A stretch of DNA of 30,410 nucleotides from DAIRDK01 sp035403225 (GCA_035403225.1 DAONET010000027.1:1-30410); one strand, 5' to 3'. Numbered from the stretch's first letter, positions 15,566 to 22,942 are shown. Translations and numbers: made by a program. The notes: a model not told the origin generated them from the sequence alone.

Positions 15566-16297
15566 TTACCATTTGCGGCTTTCCAGGGAAAGCTTGGTAA
15601 GCAGGATGAAAAAAGCCATGACGCTGAGGAAATAGATCATGTCGCGGGTGTCGATCACGCCTCTGCTGACAGAGGAGTAGTGAGCGCTGAGACCCAGCGA
15701 CTGGATCATCAGTCCCAGTTTCCCGGAAAGTACAAAGGTGTAGATGAGTCCGAACCCCATGTACATGAAGAAGCAAAGTACGACGGCCAGGATGAAGGAG
15801 ACGATCTGGTTATCGGTGACAGAAGAGGAGAAAATGCCGATGGAGACGAAGGTAGCTCCGAGCATGATCAGACCGATATACGAGCCCCACACGGCTCCCG
15901 AGTCGATATTTCCTTTGGGTAACCCCAGTTGATACACGCTGAAGTAGCAGACCAGGGTTGGAATGAGTGCGAACAGCACCAGCACCACCCCTGCCAGGAA
16001 CTTGGCCATGATCACCTGTAAGTCGCTCAGGGGCTGGGTCATCAGCAGTTCGAGGGTGCCGCTTCGTTTCTCATCAGCAAAAGCCCGCATCGTGATAGCA
16101 GGGATCAGGAACAGAAATACGAAAGGAGCCAGCACGAACAATCCGTCGAGTCCCGCATACCCATAGTCGGGGATGTTGAACTCAAGCGGAAAGACCCACA
16201 GGAACAAACTCATCATCAACAGAAATACAACGATGACGATGTATCCGATAAGCGAATTCAAAAACCCGTTGATCTCTTTTTTGAATAAGGTATACAT
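15566..16297 (-). CDS. gldF: GldF, ABC-2 type permease of the GldAFG transporter
   Basis: This 243-residue inner-membrane protein has about six hydrophobic helices and the ABC-2 permease signature FADEKRSGTLELLMTQP between the second and third helices, where it would contact the ATPase. The length and the start MYTLFKKEINGFL match GldF of the family. It is the first gene of the four-gene operon and has its own promoter (TAACTTTG) upstream. The ATPase GldA is not encoded nearby in the window; in other Bacteroidota it is also often encoded elsewhere. Confidence 0.93.
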   Translation of the reverse strand: MYTLFKKEINGFLNSLIGYIVIVVFLLMMSLFLWVFPLEFNIPDYGYAGLDGLFVLAPFVFLFLIPAITMRAFADEKRSGTLELLMTQPLSDLQVIMAKFLAGVVLVLFALIPTLVCYFSVYQLGLPKGNIDSGAVWGSYIGLIMLGATFVSIGIFSSSVTDNQIVSFILAVVLCFFMYMGFGLIYTFVLSGKLGLMIQSLGLSAHYSSVSRGVIDTRDMIYFLSVMAFFILLTKLSLESRKW

Positions 16298-16316
16298 GCC
16301 TTTTGGTTTTGAGCGG

Positions 16317-16324
16317 CAAAGTTA
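16317..16324 (-). promoter_or_regulatory. -7 element TAACTTTG of the gldF operon
   Basis: Minus-strand TAACTTTG is an exact TAnnTTTG match ending 19 nt before the gldF ATG, inside the 89-bp gap between phoH and gldF. This gives the operon its own start site independent of phoH. No clear -33 element. Confidence 0.6.
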
Positions 16325-16386
16325 CAGTTTTTTAGGTTCCGATATGAAAAGGTCATGAGGGAGTGAAACAAGGCAGCTAACCGCCA

Positions 16387-17337
16387 CTACTCATTGCTTT
16401 TTTCATAGGCCCTGATGATCCTGCTCACCAGCTTATGCCGGATGATATCCACCTCATCGAGGTAGATGAACCCGATGCCGGAGGTATCTTTAAGGATAGA
16501 TTGCACGTGAATGAGCCCCGAGACCTGGTTTCTGGGCAAGTCGATCTGTGTGATGTCGCCGGTGACGATAAATTTAGAGGAGGCGCCCATGCGGGTAAGG
16601 AACATTTTCAGTTGTCCGGGAGTAGTATTCTGGGCTTCATCAAGGATGACGAAGGCGTTGTTCAGGGTTCTTCCGCGCATAAAGGCCAGGGGAGCGATCT
16701 CGATGATGTTGTCTTCGAGGAAAGAAAGGAGTTTCTGGGTGGGAAGCATGTCGCGCAGCGCGTCGTAAAGGGGTTGCAGATAAGGGTCGAGCTTCTCTTT
16801 CAGATCGCCGGGCAGGAAGCCCAGGTTTTCGCCTGCTTCCACGGCGGGGCGGGTCAGGATGATGCGTTGTACCTCTTTGTTTTTCAAGGCCCTGACGGCG
16901 AGCGCGACGGCGGTATAGGTCTTGCCGGTACCGGCCGGGCCGATGGCAAAAACCAGGTCGTTCTGGTCACAGGCCTCCACCAGCCGGCGCTGGTTGGGCG
17001 TCCTGGCGCGGATCAGCATCCCGTTACGGCCATGAACAAGCACTTCGGCGTGATGACCTTCGGCCTCCAGCGGATGGTCTCCGTCGGCGGCCTCCAGCAA
17101 CAACCGGATGTCCTCTTTGGTGAGCCGGTTGAACTTCTCGAAGTGAAGCAGCAGCATCCGGAACTTCTCTTCAAAATCAAGCAGATCCGATTCTTCACCG
17201 TAAGTCTTTACGACGTTGTCGCGGACGACGATCTTCACTTTGGGAAAAGTGTTGCGCAGGATTTCCAGGTTTTGATCATTCACCCCGACAATATCCAGGG
17301 GAGGGCAGGATTCAATCGTGATTATTTTCTCGCTCAT
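16387..17337 (-). CDS. phoH: PhoH family ATPase
   Basis: This 316-residue cytoplasmic P-loop protein starts at ATG 17337 (MSEKIITIES). The frame stays open far upstream, but that part lies antisense to the SAM hydrolase gene and has no PhoH-like content, and a promoter sits between. The N-terminal about 115 residues match the PhoH/PIN-adjacent region. Walker A is GPAGTGKT at 133-140, and Walker B is FVILDEAQNTT with the downstream GDITQIDLPR. PhoH-like proteins have ATPase activity and a suspected RNA-related role; the exact function is not settled. The gene is divergent from the SAM hydrolase, with 42 bp between the start codons. Confidence 0.95.
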   Translation of the reverse strand: MSEKIITIESCPPLDIVGVNDQNLEILRNTFPKVKIVVRDNVVKTYGEESDLLDFEEKFRMLLLHFEKFNRLTKEDIRLLLEAADGDHPLEAEGHHAEVLVHGRNGMLIRARTPNQRRLVEACDQNDLVFAIGPAGTGKTYTAVALAVRALKNKEVQRIILTRPAVEAGENLGFLPGDLKEKLDPYLQPLYDALRDMLPTQKLLSFLEDNIIEIAPLAFMRGRTLNNAFVILDEAQNTTPGQLKMFLTRMGASSKFIVTGDITQIDLPRNQVSGLIHVQSILKDTSGIGFIYLDEVDIIRHKLVSRIIRAYEKSNE

Positions 17338-17347
17338 GAAAAAATTA

Positions 17348-17355
17348 TACCTTTG
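17348..17355 (+). promoter_or_regulatory. -7 element TACCTTTG of the SAM hydrolase gene
   Basis: Exact TAnnTTTG match on the plus strand ending 24 nt before the ATG at 17380. Its DNA lies downstream of the start of the opposing phoH promoter, so both promoters share the same 21 bp. Confidence 0.6.
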
Positions 17356-17360
17356 ATACG

Positions 17361-17368
17361 CAAAAGTA
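17361..17368 (-). promoter_or_regulatory. -7 element TACTTTTG of phoH
   Basis: Exact TAnnTTTG match on the minus strand, 23 nt before the phoH ATG at 17337. It faces the SAM hydrolase -7 element across 5 bp, giving an imperfect inverted repeat from 17348 to 17368. Confidence 0.55.
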
Positions 17369-17379
17369 ATCAATTTCAG

Positions 17380-18159
17380 ATGGCGATCATAACGCTCACC
17401 AGCGATTGGGGGATTCGCGATCACTACGCGGCATCGGTAAAAGGAGCGATTCTTAGTTATTATCCGGAAGCCCTGATCGTTGATATCTCTCACACCATCC
17501 AGCCTCACAACCTCAACCAGGCCGCTTTCGTGGTCAGAAACTGCTATCACAGTTTTCCCCAGGGCACCATTCATATTCTCGGTATCTGCGAAGAAGCTTC
17601 CATCGAAACACCGCATACCCTGGTCGTATATGACGGTCATTATTTCATCGGAGCCGACAACGGCATCTTTTCCCTGATCTTCGACGAAATGCCGGAGCAG
17701 GTGATCGAACTCGATGTGTTGCAGGATTCCGATTACTTTACTTTCCCCGGCCGTGATGTCTTCGCCAAAGTAGCCTGTCACATCGCCCAGGGCAAACCCA
17801 TCGGCGAGCTGGGACATCCCAAAAAAGGAGTCAGGCAGAAGATCGCTTTCCGCCCGGTAGTGGACGAAAGCGCTATCCGGGGAAAGGTCATCTATATCGA
17901 TAATTACGAAAACGTCTATACCAATATCACCGAGAAGCTCTTTAAAGAAGTGGTGAAGAAACGTAAGTTTGCCATCACCTTCAACACCCGTTCCAACCGC
18001 ATCACCGACATAAAAAAGTCGTACCTCGACGTGCCTCCCGGCGAAATGCTTGCCCTCTTCACCACCAGCGGCCATCTTCAGATCGCCATGCGAAATGCTA
18101 ACGCCGGAGGACTCCTCGGTCTCAAACTCGATACGGCCGTGACGGTGGAACTGGAGTAG
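17380..18159 (+). CDS. SAM hydrolase / hydroxide adenosyltransferase (DUF62)
   Basis: This 259-residue cytoplasmic enzyme belongs to the family that splits S-adenosylmethionine to adenosine and methionine using water (the same fold as chlorinase and fluorinase). Family features seen are the opening ITLTSDWGIRDHYAASVKG with the SAM-binding Asp, VDISHTI near 37-43, FIGADNGIFS, GRDVFAKVACHIA, and the C-terminal beta-barrel segment IDNYENVYTNIT. The start is ATG 17380; the frame stays open upstream, but only antisense to phoH. Length is as usual (about 255-280). No insert typical of the halogenases was noticed. It is followed by purC 65 bp downstream, which has its own promoter. Confidence 0.93.
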   Translation: MAIITLTSDWGIRDHYAASVKGAILSYYPEALIVDISHTIQPHNLNQAAFVVRNCYHSFPQGTIHILGICEEASIETPHTLVVYDGHYFIGADNGIFSLIFDEMPEQVIELDVLQDSDYFTFPGRDVFAKVACHIAQGKPIGELGHPKKGVRQKIAFRPVVDESAIRGKVIYIDNYENVYTNITEKLFKEVVKKRKFAITFNTRSNRITDIKKSYLDVPPGEMLALFTTSGHLQIAMRNANAGGLLGLKLDTAVTVELE

Positions 18160-18199
18160 CGATCGTTCTCTGACTTCAGCACTTTATTTCCTAAACTTC

Positions 18200-18207
18200 T
18201 ATCTTTG
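18200..18207 (+). promoter_or_regulatory. -7 element TATCTTTG of purC
   Basis: Exact TAnnTTTG match ending 17 nt before the purC ATG, in the 65-bp gap after the SAM hydrolase. A -33 element is not evident. Confidence 0.6.
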
Positions 18208-18224
18208 CACCAAAATATACTCCC

Positions 18225-19178
18225 ATGGTGAACGTAATCAAGCAAACCAATTATTCTTTCCCGGGCCAGAAGAGCCTTTACAAGGGGAAAGTACGCGATG
18301 TGTACAACATCAATGACAAATACCTGGTAATGGTCACTTCCGACCGTATTTCGGCGTTTGATGTGGTGTTACCGAAGGGCATCCCGTTCAAAGGCCAGGT
18401 ACTGAACCAGATCGCGGTGAAGTTTCTCGACGCCACTGCCGACATCTGCCCCAACTGGAAAATCGCCAGTCCTGATCCATCGGTCACCATCGGCCGGTTC
18501 TGCAAACCTTTCCCGTTGGAGATGATCATCCGCGGCTACCTCACCGGAAGCTCCTGGAGATCGTATCAGAAAGGCGCCCGTCAGATCTGCGGCGTCGCCA
18601 TCCCCGAGGGAATGAAAGAACACCAGCGTTTCCCCGAACCCATCATCACTCCGACGACCAAAGCGACGGAAGGCCACGATGAAGATATCTCACGCGAAGA
18701 GATCCTGAGCACCGGACTGGTCACGACCGAGGATTACGCCCTTCTCGAGAAGTACACCAGGGAGCTGTTCCGGCGGGGCACTGAAATTGCCGCCAAGATG
18801 GGACTGATCCTGGTCGATACCAAATACGAATTCGGAAAAGGAAGTGATGGCAAGATCTACCTCATCGACGAGATCCATACTCCTGATTCCTCCCGCTATT
18901 TCTACCTGGAAGGATACGAAGAACGCCAGGCACGCGGCGAGCAACAACGTCAACTTTCGAAAGAGTTCGTCCGCGAATGGCTGATGGAACACAACTTCAT
19001 GGGGAAAGAAGGACAACAGGTGCCCGAAATGCCCGATGAATTCGTTCAACAGGTCTCCGACCGCTACATTGAACTCTACGAGCAGATCACCGGTGAGAAA
19101 TTCATTAAATCCGACACGTCGGATGTCATCGCCCGGGTCGAGAAGAACATTCTCAACTGGCTGAATTACAACAAGTAA
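18225..19178 (+). CDS. purC: Phosphoribosylaminoimidazole-succinocarboxamide synthase
   Basis: This 317-residue enzyme joins CAIR and aspartate with ATP in de novo purine synthesis. The N-terminal nucleotide-binding hairpin is clear (LYKGKVRDVY, then TSDRISAFDVVLPKGIPFKG), as are the IIRGYLTGSSW segment, the TTKATEGHDEDIS region and the metal/aspartate site around LIDEIHTPDSSRY. The length fits the longer Bacteroidota form of the enzyme (about 310-320). It is monocistronic or the end of its unit: it converges on the four-helix-bundle gene with 6 bp between stops. Confidence 0.97.
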   Translation: MVNVIKQTNYSFPGQKSLYKGKVRDVYNINDKYLVMVTSDRISAFDVVLPKGIPFKGQVLNQIAVKFLDATADICPNWKIASPDPSVTIGRFCKPFPLEMIIRGYLTGSSWRSYQKGARQICGVAIPEGMKEHQRFPEPIITPTTKATEGHDEDISREEILSTGLVTTEDYALLEKYTRELFRRGTEIAAKMGLILVDTKYEFGKGSDGKIYLIDEIHTPDSSRYFYLEGYEERQARGEQQRQLSKEFVREWLMEHNFMGKEGQQVPEMPDEFVQQVSDRYIELYEQITGEKFIKSDTSDVIARVEKNILNWLNYNK

Positions 19179-19184
19179 CAGCTA

Positions 19185-19571
19185 TCACGGCTTTACAGCC
19201 GGTTTTCTGACCGTCACCCGATGATCCTCTTTCGCTGATCTGATGCCAGCGCTGATGACCGATAGGAGTTCGTCTCCTTCCTTTTTCAGTTGGGATAGTT
19301 TTTCCGGCTTGATCATCTCGCACGTTTCGATATACTCGAACCAGAACAGGGTATCATCAATGCCATTGCCGGCCAGGTGCATTTTGTTCAGGAACTCTTT
19401 CCGCAACCTCGACCGGGATGCTTGCCGGTAATTCACTCCGGCGGAGACGGCTGCCCGAAGGATCTGTTCTGAGATCACCTCGGTGGTCACTTCTTTAGGA
19501 AGGTGGTCGATCATCCTCGTGATCCGGATAGTGTAGCCGACGATCCTCTTAAAAACATCTTCTTTTGTCAT
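19185..19571 (-). CDS. Four-helix-bundle protein (23S rRNA intervening-sequence protein family)
   Basis: This 128-residue all-alpha protein has the family pattern of a small four-helix bundle: an early hydrophobic helix (RIVGYTIRITRMIDHLP), then ISEQILRAAVSAGVNYRQASR, then FLNKMHLAGNGIDDTLFWFEYI, and a last helix before a basic tail. Family members are found inside 23S rRNA intervening sequences and as stand-alone genes; their function is unknown. Here it is stand-alone, 59 bp after the SirB1-like gene on the same strand and probably transcribed with it. No promoter of the TAnnTTTG form was seen before its ATG. The last codons overlap the hairpin after purC. Confidence 0.8.
   Translation of the reverse strand: MTKEDVFKRIVGYTIRITRMIDHLPKEVTTEVISEQILRAAVSAGVNYRQASRSRLRKEFLNKMHLAGNGIDDTLFWFEYIETCEMIKPEKLSQLKKEGDELLSVISAGIRSAKEDHRVTVRKPAVKP
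19188..19206 (+). terminator. Short hairpin after purC, possible terminator
   Basis: CGGCT (19188-19192), loop TTAC, AGCCG (19197-19201), then GTTTT. It begins 10 nt after the purC stop and overlaps the last codons of the convergent four-helix-bundle gene. With only 5 bp of stem it would be a weak terminator. Confidence 0.4.
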
Positions 19572-19630
19572 AATCCTGATTTTTGGTCTTCCTTAATCCG
19601 GTTTCAGGACAAAAGGTAATGCAGGTATTT

Positions 19631-20509
19631 TCAGATTTTTTCCTGAAGCGCCCGGAGAAGAAGCTGCAGGTCCATGATCTTCTCGGGGTATCCCAATTGA
19701 TTGTAGGTATAAATCAGCACGTTGAGCAGTCGTTCGATGATATCGATATTGGAACAGGGAAGGAAGAAGCTGTTTTCCGGCTGGATATTCACCTGGCGGA
19801 GGAACAGGTCAATTTCTCTGCGGGTGAACACGGCTCCTTTATTGAACGGGTTAATGTAAAACAGCACGTCATCTTCGGTTGTATGTTCCGTCGCCGGTCC
19901 GTTGAGGCAGGTCAGGATGAAATGTTGGGGCAGATTCACTCCGTAGATGGGAAGGTTGAGTTTCGATGTCAGAACCAGGTACAACATCCCGAGTGAAAGC
20001 GGGCTTCCGCGGCGTGTCTCGAGCAGCGTGTTCAGGTATTGGTTCTGCGGGGCATTGAGATGGATCTTGTTTCCTTCGAACAGGTTCACATCGAACAGGA
20101 TGTGGTTGATCACCCTGACGTTGTCCATGGGAGTCAGGTTATCGTTGAGTTCCAGCCACATGGACATTCGCATTTGTTCGATGCGTTGGATGATTGAAGT
20201 CTCATCCAGGTCGGGATATTGGCTTCGGGTGACCAGCAGGTGGCCATTCAGCAGGTCGGATGAGCCGAGCCTGACCCATTCGCGGAGGTCGCTGTAGAGG
20301 CTCTCCTGCCGGATGCTTTGCATGATGCCGGTGATCCGTTGATGCATCAGTTCACTGAACGTCTCCTCCATCGCCTTTTCCAGGAAGGGCAGCGCCTCTT
20401 TCCCGAAGGCATATACCTTATGGCGGATCTTCAGGTAGGTCTCCTCGTCCGGTTCATCCATCAGGCTGATCATGGCCTTCAGTTGTTTCTTCTGGTCGTC
20501 AGTGATCAT
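19631..20509 (-). CDS. SirB1-type transglutaminase-like protein
   Basis: This 292-residue protein contains a Transglut_core2/SirB1-like domain. The core signature is the stretch LNAPQNQYLNTLLETRRG followed by SPLSLGMLYLVL and then YGVNLPQHFILTC near 200-225. The Cys of true transglutaminases is replaced (Ser in SPLSLG), as usual in this subfamily, so it may lack enzyme activity. The N-terminal about 100 residues are helical and charged. The start is the ATG at 20509, which sits only 4 nt after a perfect promoter element. It is divergent from cinA and upstream of the four-helix-bundle gene. The biological role is unknown. Confidence 0.85.
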   Translation of the reverse strand: MITDDQKKQLKAMISLMDEPDEETYLKIRHKVYAFGKEALPFLEKAMEETFSELMHQRITGIMQSIRQESLYSDLREWVRLGSSDLLNGHLLVTRSQYPDLDETSIIQRIEQMRMSMWLELNDNLTPMDNVRVINHILFDVNLFEGNKIHLNAPQNQYLNTLLETRRGSPLSLGMLYLVLTSKLNLPIYGVNLPQHFILTCLNGPATEHTTEDDVLFYINPFNKGAVFTRREIDLFLRQVNIQPENSFFLPCSNIDIIERLLNVLIYTYNQLGYPEKIMDLQLLLRALQEKI

Positions 20510-20513
20510 ATTA

Positions 20514-20521
20514 CAAAGGTA
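20514..20521 (-). promoter_or_regulatory. -7 element TACCTTTG of the SirB1-like gene, 4 nt from the ATG
   Basis: Exact TAnnTTTG match on the minus strand with only TAAT between it and the ATG at 20509. Transcription should start at or just next to the ATG, so the mRNA is probably leaderless. It is one arm of the inverted repeat at 20512-20553. Confidence 0.65.
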
Positions 20522-20543
20522 AGGTCAATTCATGAAATGCTTT

Positions 20544-20551
20544 TACCTTTG
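20544..20551 (+). promoter_or_regulatory. -7 element TACCTTTG of cinA, 4 nt from the ATG
   Basis: Exact TAnnTTTG match with TACC between it and the ATG at 20556. A further upstream in-frame ATG at 20532 lies before the promoter and is therefore unlikely to be used. Leaderless translation is expected. Confidence 0.65.
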
Positions 20552-20555
20552 TACC

Positions 20556-21821
20556 ATGAAAACCGAAATCATCAATATTGGAGACGAATTACTGATCGGT
20601 CAGGTGGTGAACACAAATGCCTCCTGGATGTCCGAGCAGATGAGCATGGCCGGGTTCCCCGTGGTGAGGACGACGGTGATTCCCGACAACCGCACCGAGA
20701 TCATGACCGCCTTGCAGGAGGCGACGGAGCGGGTGGATATTATCCTGATCACCGGCGGTCTGGGACCGACCAAAGACGATATCACCAAAGCTGTTCTGGG
20801 TGATTTCTTTCACGCGAAGCTTGTCTTTTCCGAAGCAGCTTATCATGACATTGAGCATCTGTTCACTGTCAGGGGATTTCCTGTCACCGCGCTCAACCGC
20901 TCGCAGGCGGAGGTTCCCGAAGGGTGTGAGGTCATTCCCAACCGGAACGGCACGGCGCCGGGGATGTGGTTTGAAAAAAAGGCGGGAGCGGACGGCCGCA
21001 CCGGACCGCTGGTGGTGGTCTCGATGCCGGGTGTTCCGTTCGAGATGAAAGCCATGATGAGTGAACAAGTGATACCGCGGCTCCGGGAGAAGTTACGCCC
21101 GATGGCCATCTATCATAAGACCATCTGGACTCAGGGGATCGGCGAGTCGTTCCTTTCGGATATGCTCGAGCCCTGGGAGACGAAGCTGCCGGAAGGCATC
21201 ACCCTGGCCTATCTTCCTCAGCCCGGCATCGTCAGGCTCAGACTGACCGCGAGAGGGAACGACGAGGCGGAGATCCGGCGTATGACCGACGGCGAAGTGA
21301 AGAAGCTGGAAGCGATCATCCCGCAATATATTTATGGTTATGATAACGAGACGCTCGAAGAAGTCATCGGCAGGTTGCTGACAGAAAAGAAGGCGACGCT
21401 GGCTACCGCTGAAAGTTGTACCGGCGGTTACATAGCTCACCTCATCACCAGCGTTGCGGGCAGTTCGCGTTACTTCCAGGGGTCGGTCGTGGCGTATGCC
21501 AACAGGGTCAAGGAAGAGGTCCTCGGCGTGAAGCGCAGCACGCTTGAGCAACACGGGGCGGTGAGCGAGCAGGTCGTGACGGAGATGGCCCTGGGTGTCA
21601 GGGAGAAGCTGCACGCCGACTATGCCATCGCCGTGTCGGGCATCGCAGGTCCCGATGGCGGGACGCCGGAAAAGCCTGTGGGAACAGCCTGGATTGCCAT
21701 TGCCACTCCCGGTGGGGTCTTCGCGAAACACTATCTCATGGGAGACCATCGCGAACGGAACATCCGCAGGGTCGCGCTGGAAGGGCTGAATATGCTGAGA
21801 AAAGCCATTCTTTCAGCCTAA
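20556..21821 (+). CDS. cinA: CinA family protein (competence/damage-inducible protein A; NMN deamidase type)
   Basis: This 421-residue protein has two domains. The N-terminal molybdopterin-binding-like (COG1058) domain begins MKTEIINIGDELLIGQ and has ITGGLGPTKDDITK at about 66-78. The C-terminal PncC-type nicotinamide-mononucleotide deamidase domain starts near 285 and carries AESCTGGYIAHLITSVAGSS and VSGIAGPDGGTPEKPVGT. Both domains look complete and the length is normal (about 410-420). The start at 20556 fits the family N-terminus and the promoter; the ATG at 20532 would add eight residues not seen in the family. The role is likely pyridine-nucleotide salvage. In many Bacteroidota cinA precedes rpmB, as here. 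Confidence 0.95.
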   Translation: MKTEIINIGDELLIGQVVNTNASWMSEQMSMAGFPVVRTTVIPDNRTEIMTALQEATERVDIILITGGLGPTKDDITKAVLGDFFHAKLVFSEAAYHDIEHLFTVRGFPVTALNRSQAEVPEGCEVIPNRNGTAPGMWFEKKAGADGRTGPLVVVSMPGVPFEMKAMMSEQVIPRLREKLRPMAIYHKTIWTQGIGESFLSDMLEPWETKLPEGITLAYLPQPGIVRLRLTARGNDEAEIRRMTDGEVKKLEAIIPQYIYGYDNETLEEVIGRLLTEKKATLATAESCTGGYIAHLITSVAGSSRYFQGSVVAYANRVKEEVLGVKRSTLEQHGAVSEQVVTEMALGVREKLHADYAIAVSGIAGPDGGTPEKPVGTAWIAIATPGGVFAKHYLMGDHRERNIRRVALEGLNMLRKAILSA

Positions 21822-21879
21822 AAAAAAGTACTCATCTCTTCTTCATCACCCATACAAAGGAAGGAGATTTGAAAAAACA

Positions 21880-21910
21880 TTTGCAGAATCAAAAAAAATT
21901 ACGATCTTTG
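21880..21910 (+). promoter_or_regulatory. rpmB promoter (TTTG - 19 bp - GATCTTTG)
   Basis: TTTG at 21880-21883 and GATCTTTG at 21903-21910 are 19 bp apart, a normal -33/-7 spacing for Bacteroidota. The -7 has one mismatch (G for T). It lies in the 119-bp gap after cinA and leaves a leader of about 25 nt before the ATG. Confidence 0.6.
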
Positions 21911-21940
21911 CACTCCATTTTCGAATAAAAGTATAACGTC

Positions 21941-22180
21941 ATGGCAAGGATTTGTGAAATTACGGGCAAAAGCAGTATGAAAGGCAATAGCGTTTCCCAC
22001 TCCAACAGGAAAACCAAACGTTTATTCAACCCGAACCTTCAGACCAAGACCTTCTATCTTCCCGAAGAAGATCGTGAAATCACCCTGAGGGTATCTGCTG
22101 CCGGATTACGGACTATCAACAAAAAAGGTATCTCCGCTTGTGTAAAAGAAGCAAGGGAAAAGGGATATCTGGCTAAATAA
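21941..22180 (+). CDS. rpmB: 50S ribosomal protein L28
   Basis: This 79-residue ribosomal protein of the large subunit has the expected start MARICEITGKSSMKGNSVSH, the basic NRKTKRLFNPNLQ segment and the closing RTINKKGISACVKEA. Length is normal for the family. It has its own promoter and is followed within 19 nt by a strong terminator, so it is transcribed alone. In most Bacteroidota rpmG (L33), a short DUF4295 gene and ftsY follow directly; none is found here. Confidence 0.97.
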   Translation: MARICEITGKSSMKGNSVSHSNRKTKRLFNPNLQTKTFYLPEEDREITLRVSAAGLRTINKKGISACVKEAREKGYLAK

Positions 22181-22198
22181 TAAAGAAACTTCATGGGG

Positions 22199-22236
22199 AA
22201 AAGGGCACTTCTGAAAATTTGGAAGCGCCCTTTTTT
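22199..22236 (+). terminator. Intrinsic terminator of rpmB
   Basis: AAAAGGGC (22199-22206) pairs with GCCCTTTT (22227-22234). After one A/C mismatch, CTTC (22208-22211) pairs with GAAG (22222-22225). The loop is about 10 nt and the T run continues to 22236. The rest of the gap up to 22294 shows only a poor -7 candidate (TAGAGTTG, 22265-22272). Confidence 0.85.
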
Positions 22237-22294
22237 ATTGGAAATAAAATGCATTTTTTTTCGTTAGAGTTGATTGCGGATCCAATTCTGAAAA

Positions 22295-22942
22295 ATGAAA
22301 CACCTCACAGCTCTCCTCCCCTTTCTGTTCGCGTTGTATTTACCTCATGCCTCGAGCCAGGAGATCAATGAAAAACTGGTGCAATTTTCAGGTGTCGTTG
22401 TCACGGCCGACAGCCTGAATGCCGTTGCCTTTACCCACATCATGGTAAAAAATTCGAAAAGGGGCACCGTGAGTGATAATTTCGGATATTTCTCTTTTGT
22501 CGCTCATAAAAAAGATACGGTCCTGTTCAGCGCCATGGGGTATAAAACAGCCACCTTCATTATCCCGGATACCATCACCAAACAGCGCTATTCCCTGATC
22601 CAGATCATGACGAGCGACACCCTGACCCTCCCCGTCGCCTACATCGTCCCCTGGCCCACATATGAGGAGTTCAAAGAAGCATTCCTGAACCTTGATATCC
22701 CTGATGACGACCTGGAGATCGCCCGGAAAAACCTGAACGGCGACAAGATCAGGATGTATGCTGACAAGATGCCCATGGACGGGCGGATGAACTACAACAA
22801 TTACATGCAGAATCAAACCAGTAAACTATACTATTTCGGGCAGCAGCAGCCCATCAGCATTCTGGATCCCTTTGCCTGGGCCCGTTTCATCAAGGCATGG
22901 AAAGAGGGAAAGTTCAAAAAGAAGGAATATAAAGAGAATTAG
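22295..22942 (+). CDS. Secreted protein with CarboxypepD_reg-like domain
   Basis: This 215-residue protein has a signal peptide (hydrophobic ALLPFLFALYLPHASS, cleavage likely near residue 22). A CarboxypepD_reg-like beta-sandwich follows at about 28-110, seen from FSGVVVTADSLNAVAFTHIMV, the NFGYFSF turn and FSAMGYKTATF. The remaining about 100 residues are charged and unrecognised, ending in a Lys-rich tail. Such domains occur in envelope proteins of Bacteroidota, often in front of TonB-dependent receptors. It is 34 bp upstream of a receptor that carries the same kind of domain and is probably in one operon with it. It has no lipobox Cys, so it is likely periplasmic or loosely envelope-bound. 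Function unknown. Confidence 0.8.
   Translation: MKHLTALLPFLFALYLPHASSQEINEKLVQFSGVVVTADSLNAVAFTHIMVKNSKRGTVSDNFGYFSFVAHKKDTVLFSAMGYKTATFIIPDTITKQRYSLIQIMTSDTLTLPVAYIVPWPTYEEFKEAFLNLDIPDDDLEIARKNLNGDKIRMYADKMPMDGRMNYNNYMQNQTSKLYYFGQQQPISILDPFAWARFIKAWKEGKFKKKEYKEN

Larger units (their letters stand above)
20512..20553. repeat. Perfect 11-bp inverted repeat formed by two divergent promoters
   Basis: TACAAAGGTAA (20512-20522) and TTACCTTTGTA (20543-20553) are exact reverse complements separated by 20 bp. Each arm contains the -7 element of one of the two divergent genes. The symmetry may follow from two like promoters or mark a dimeric regulator site. Confidence 0.75.

Noticed and set aside
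16435..17379. Long plus-strand open frame antisense to phoH, continuous with the SAM hydrolase frame
   Set aside because: Codons mirror phoH. No family resemblance exists before ATG 17380 and a promoter lies at 17348-17355, so it is a shadow of the opposite gene.
17338..18075. Minus-strand extension of phoH antisense to the SAM hydrolase gene
   Set aside because: PhoH proteins begin near MSEKIITIES. The extra 246 residues are the reverse of a well-supported gene.
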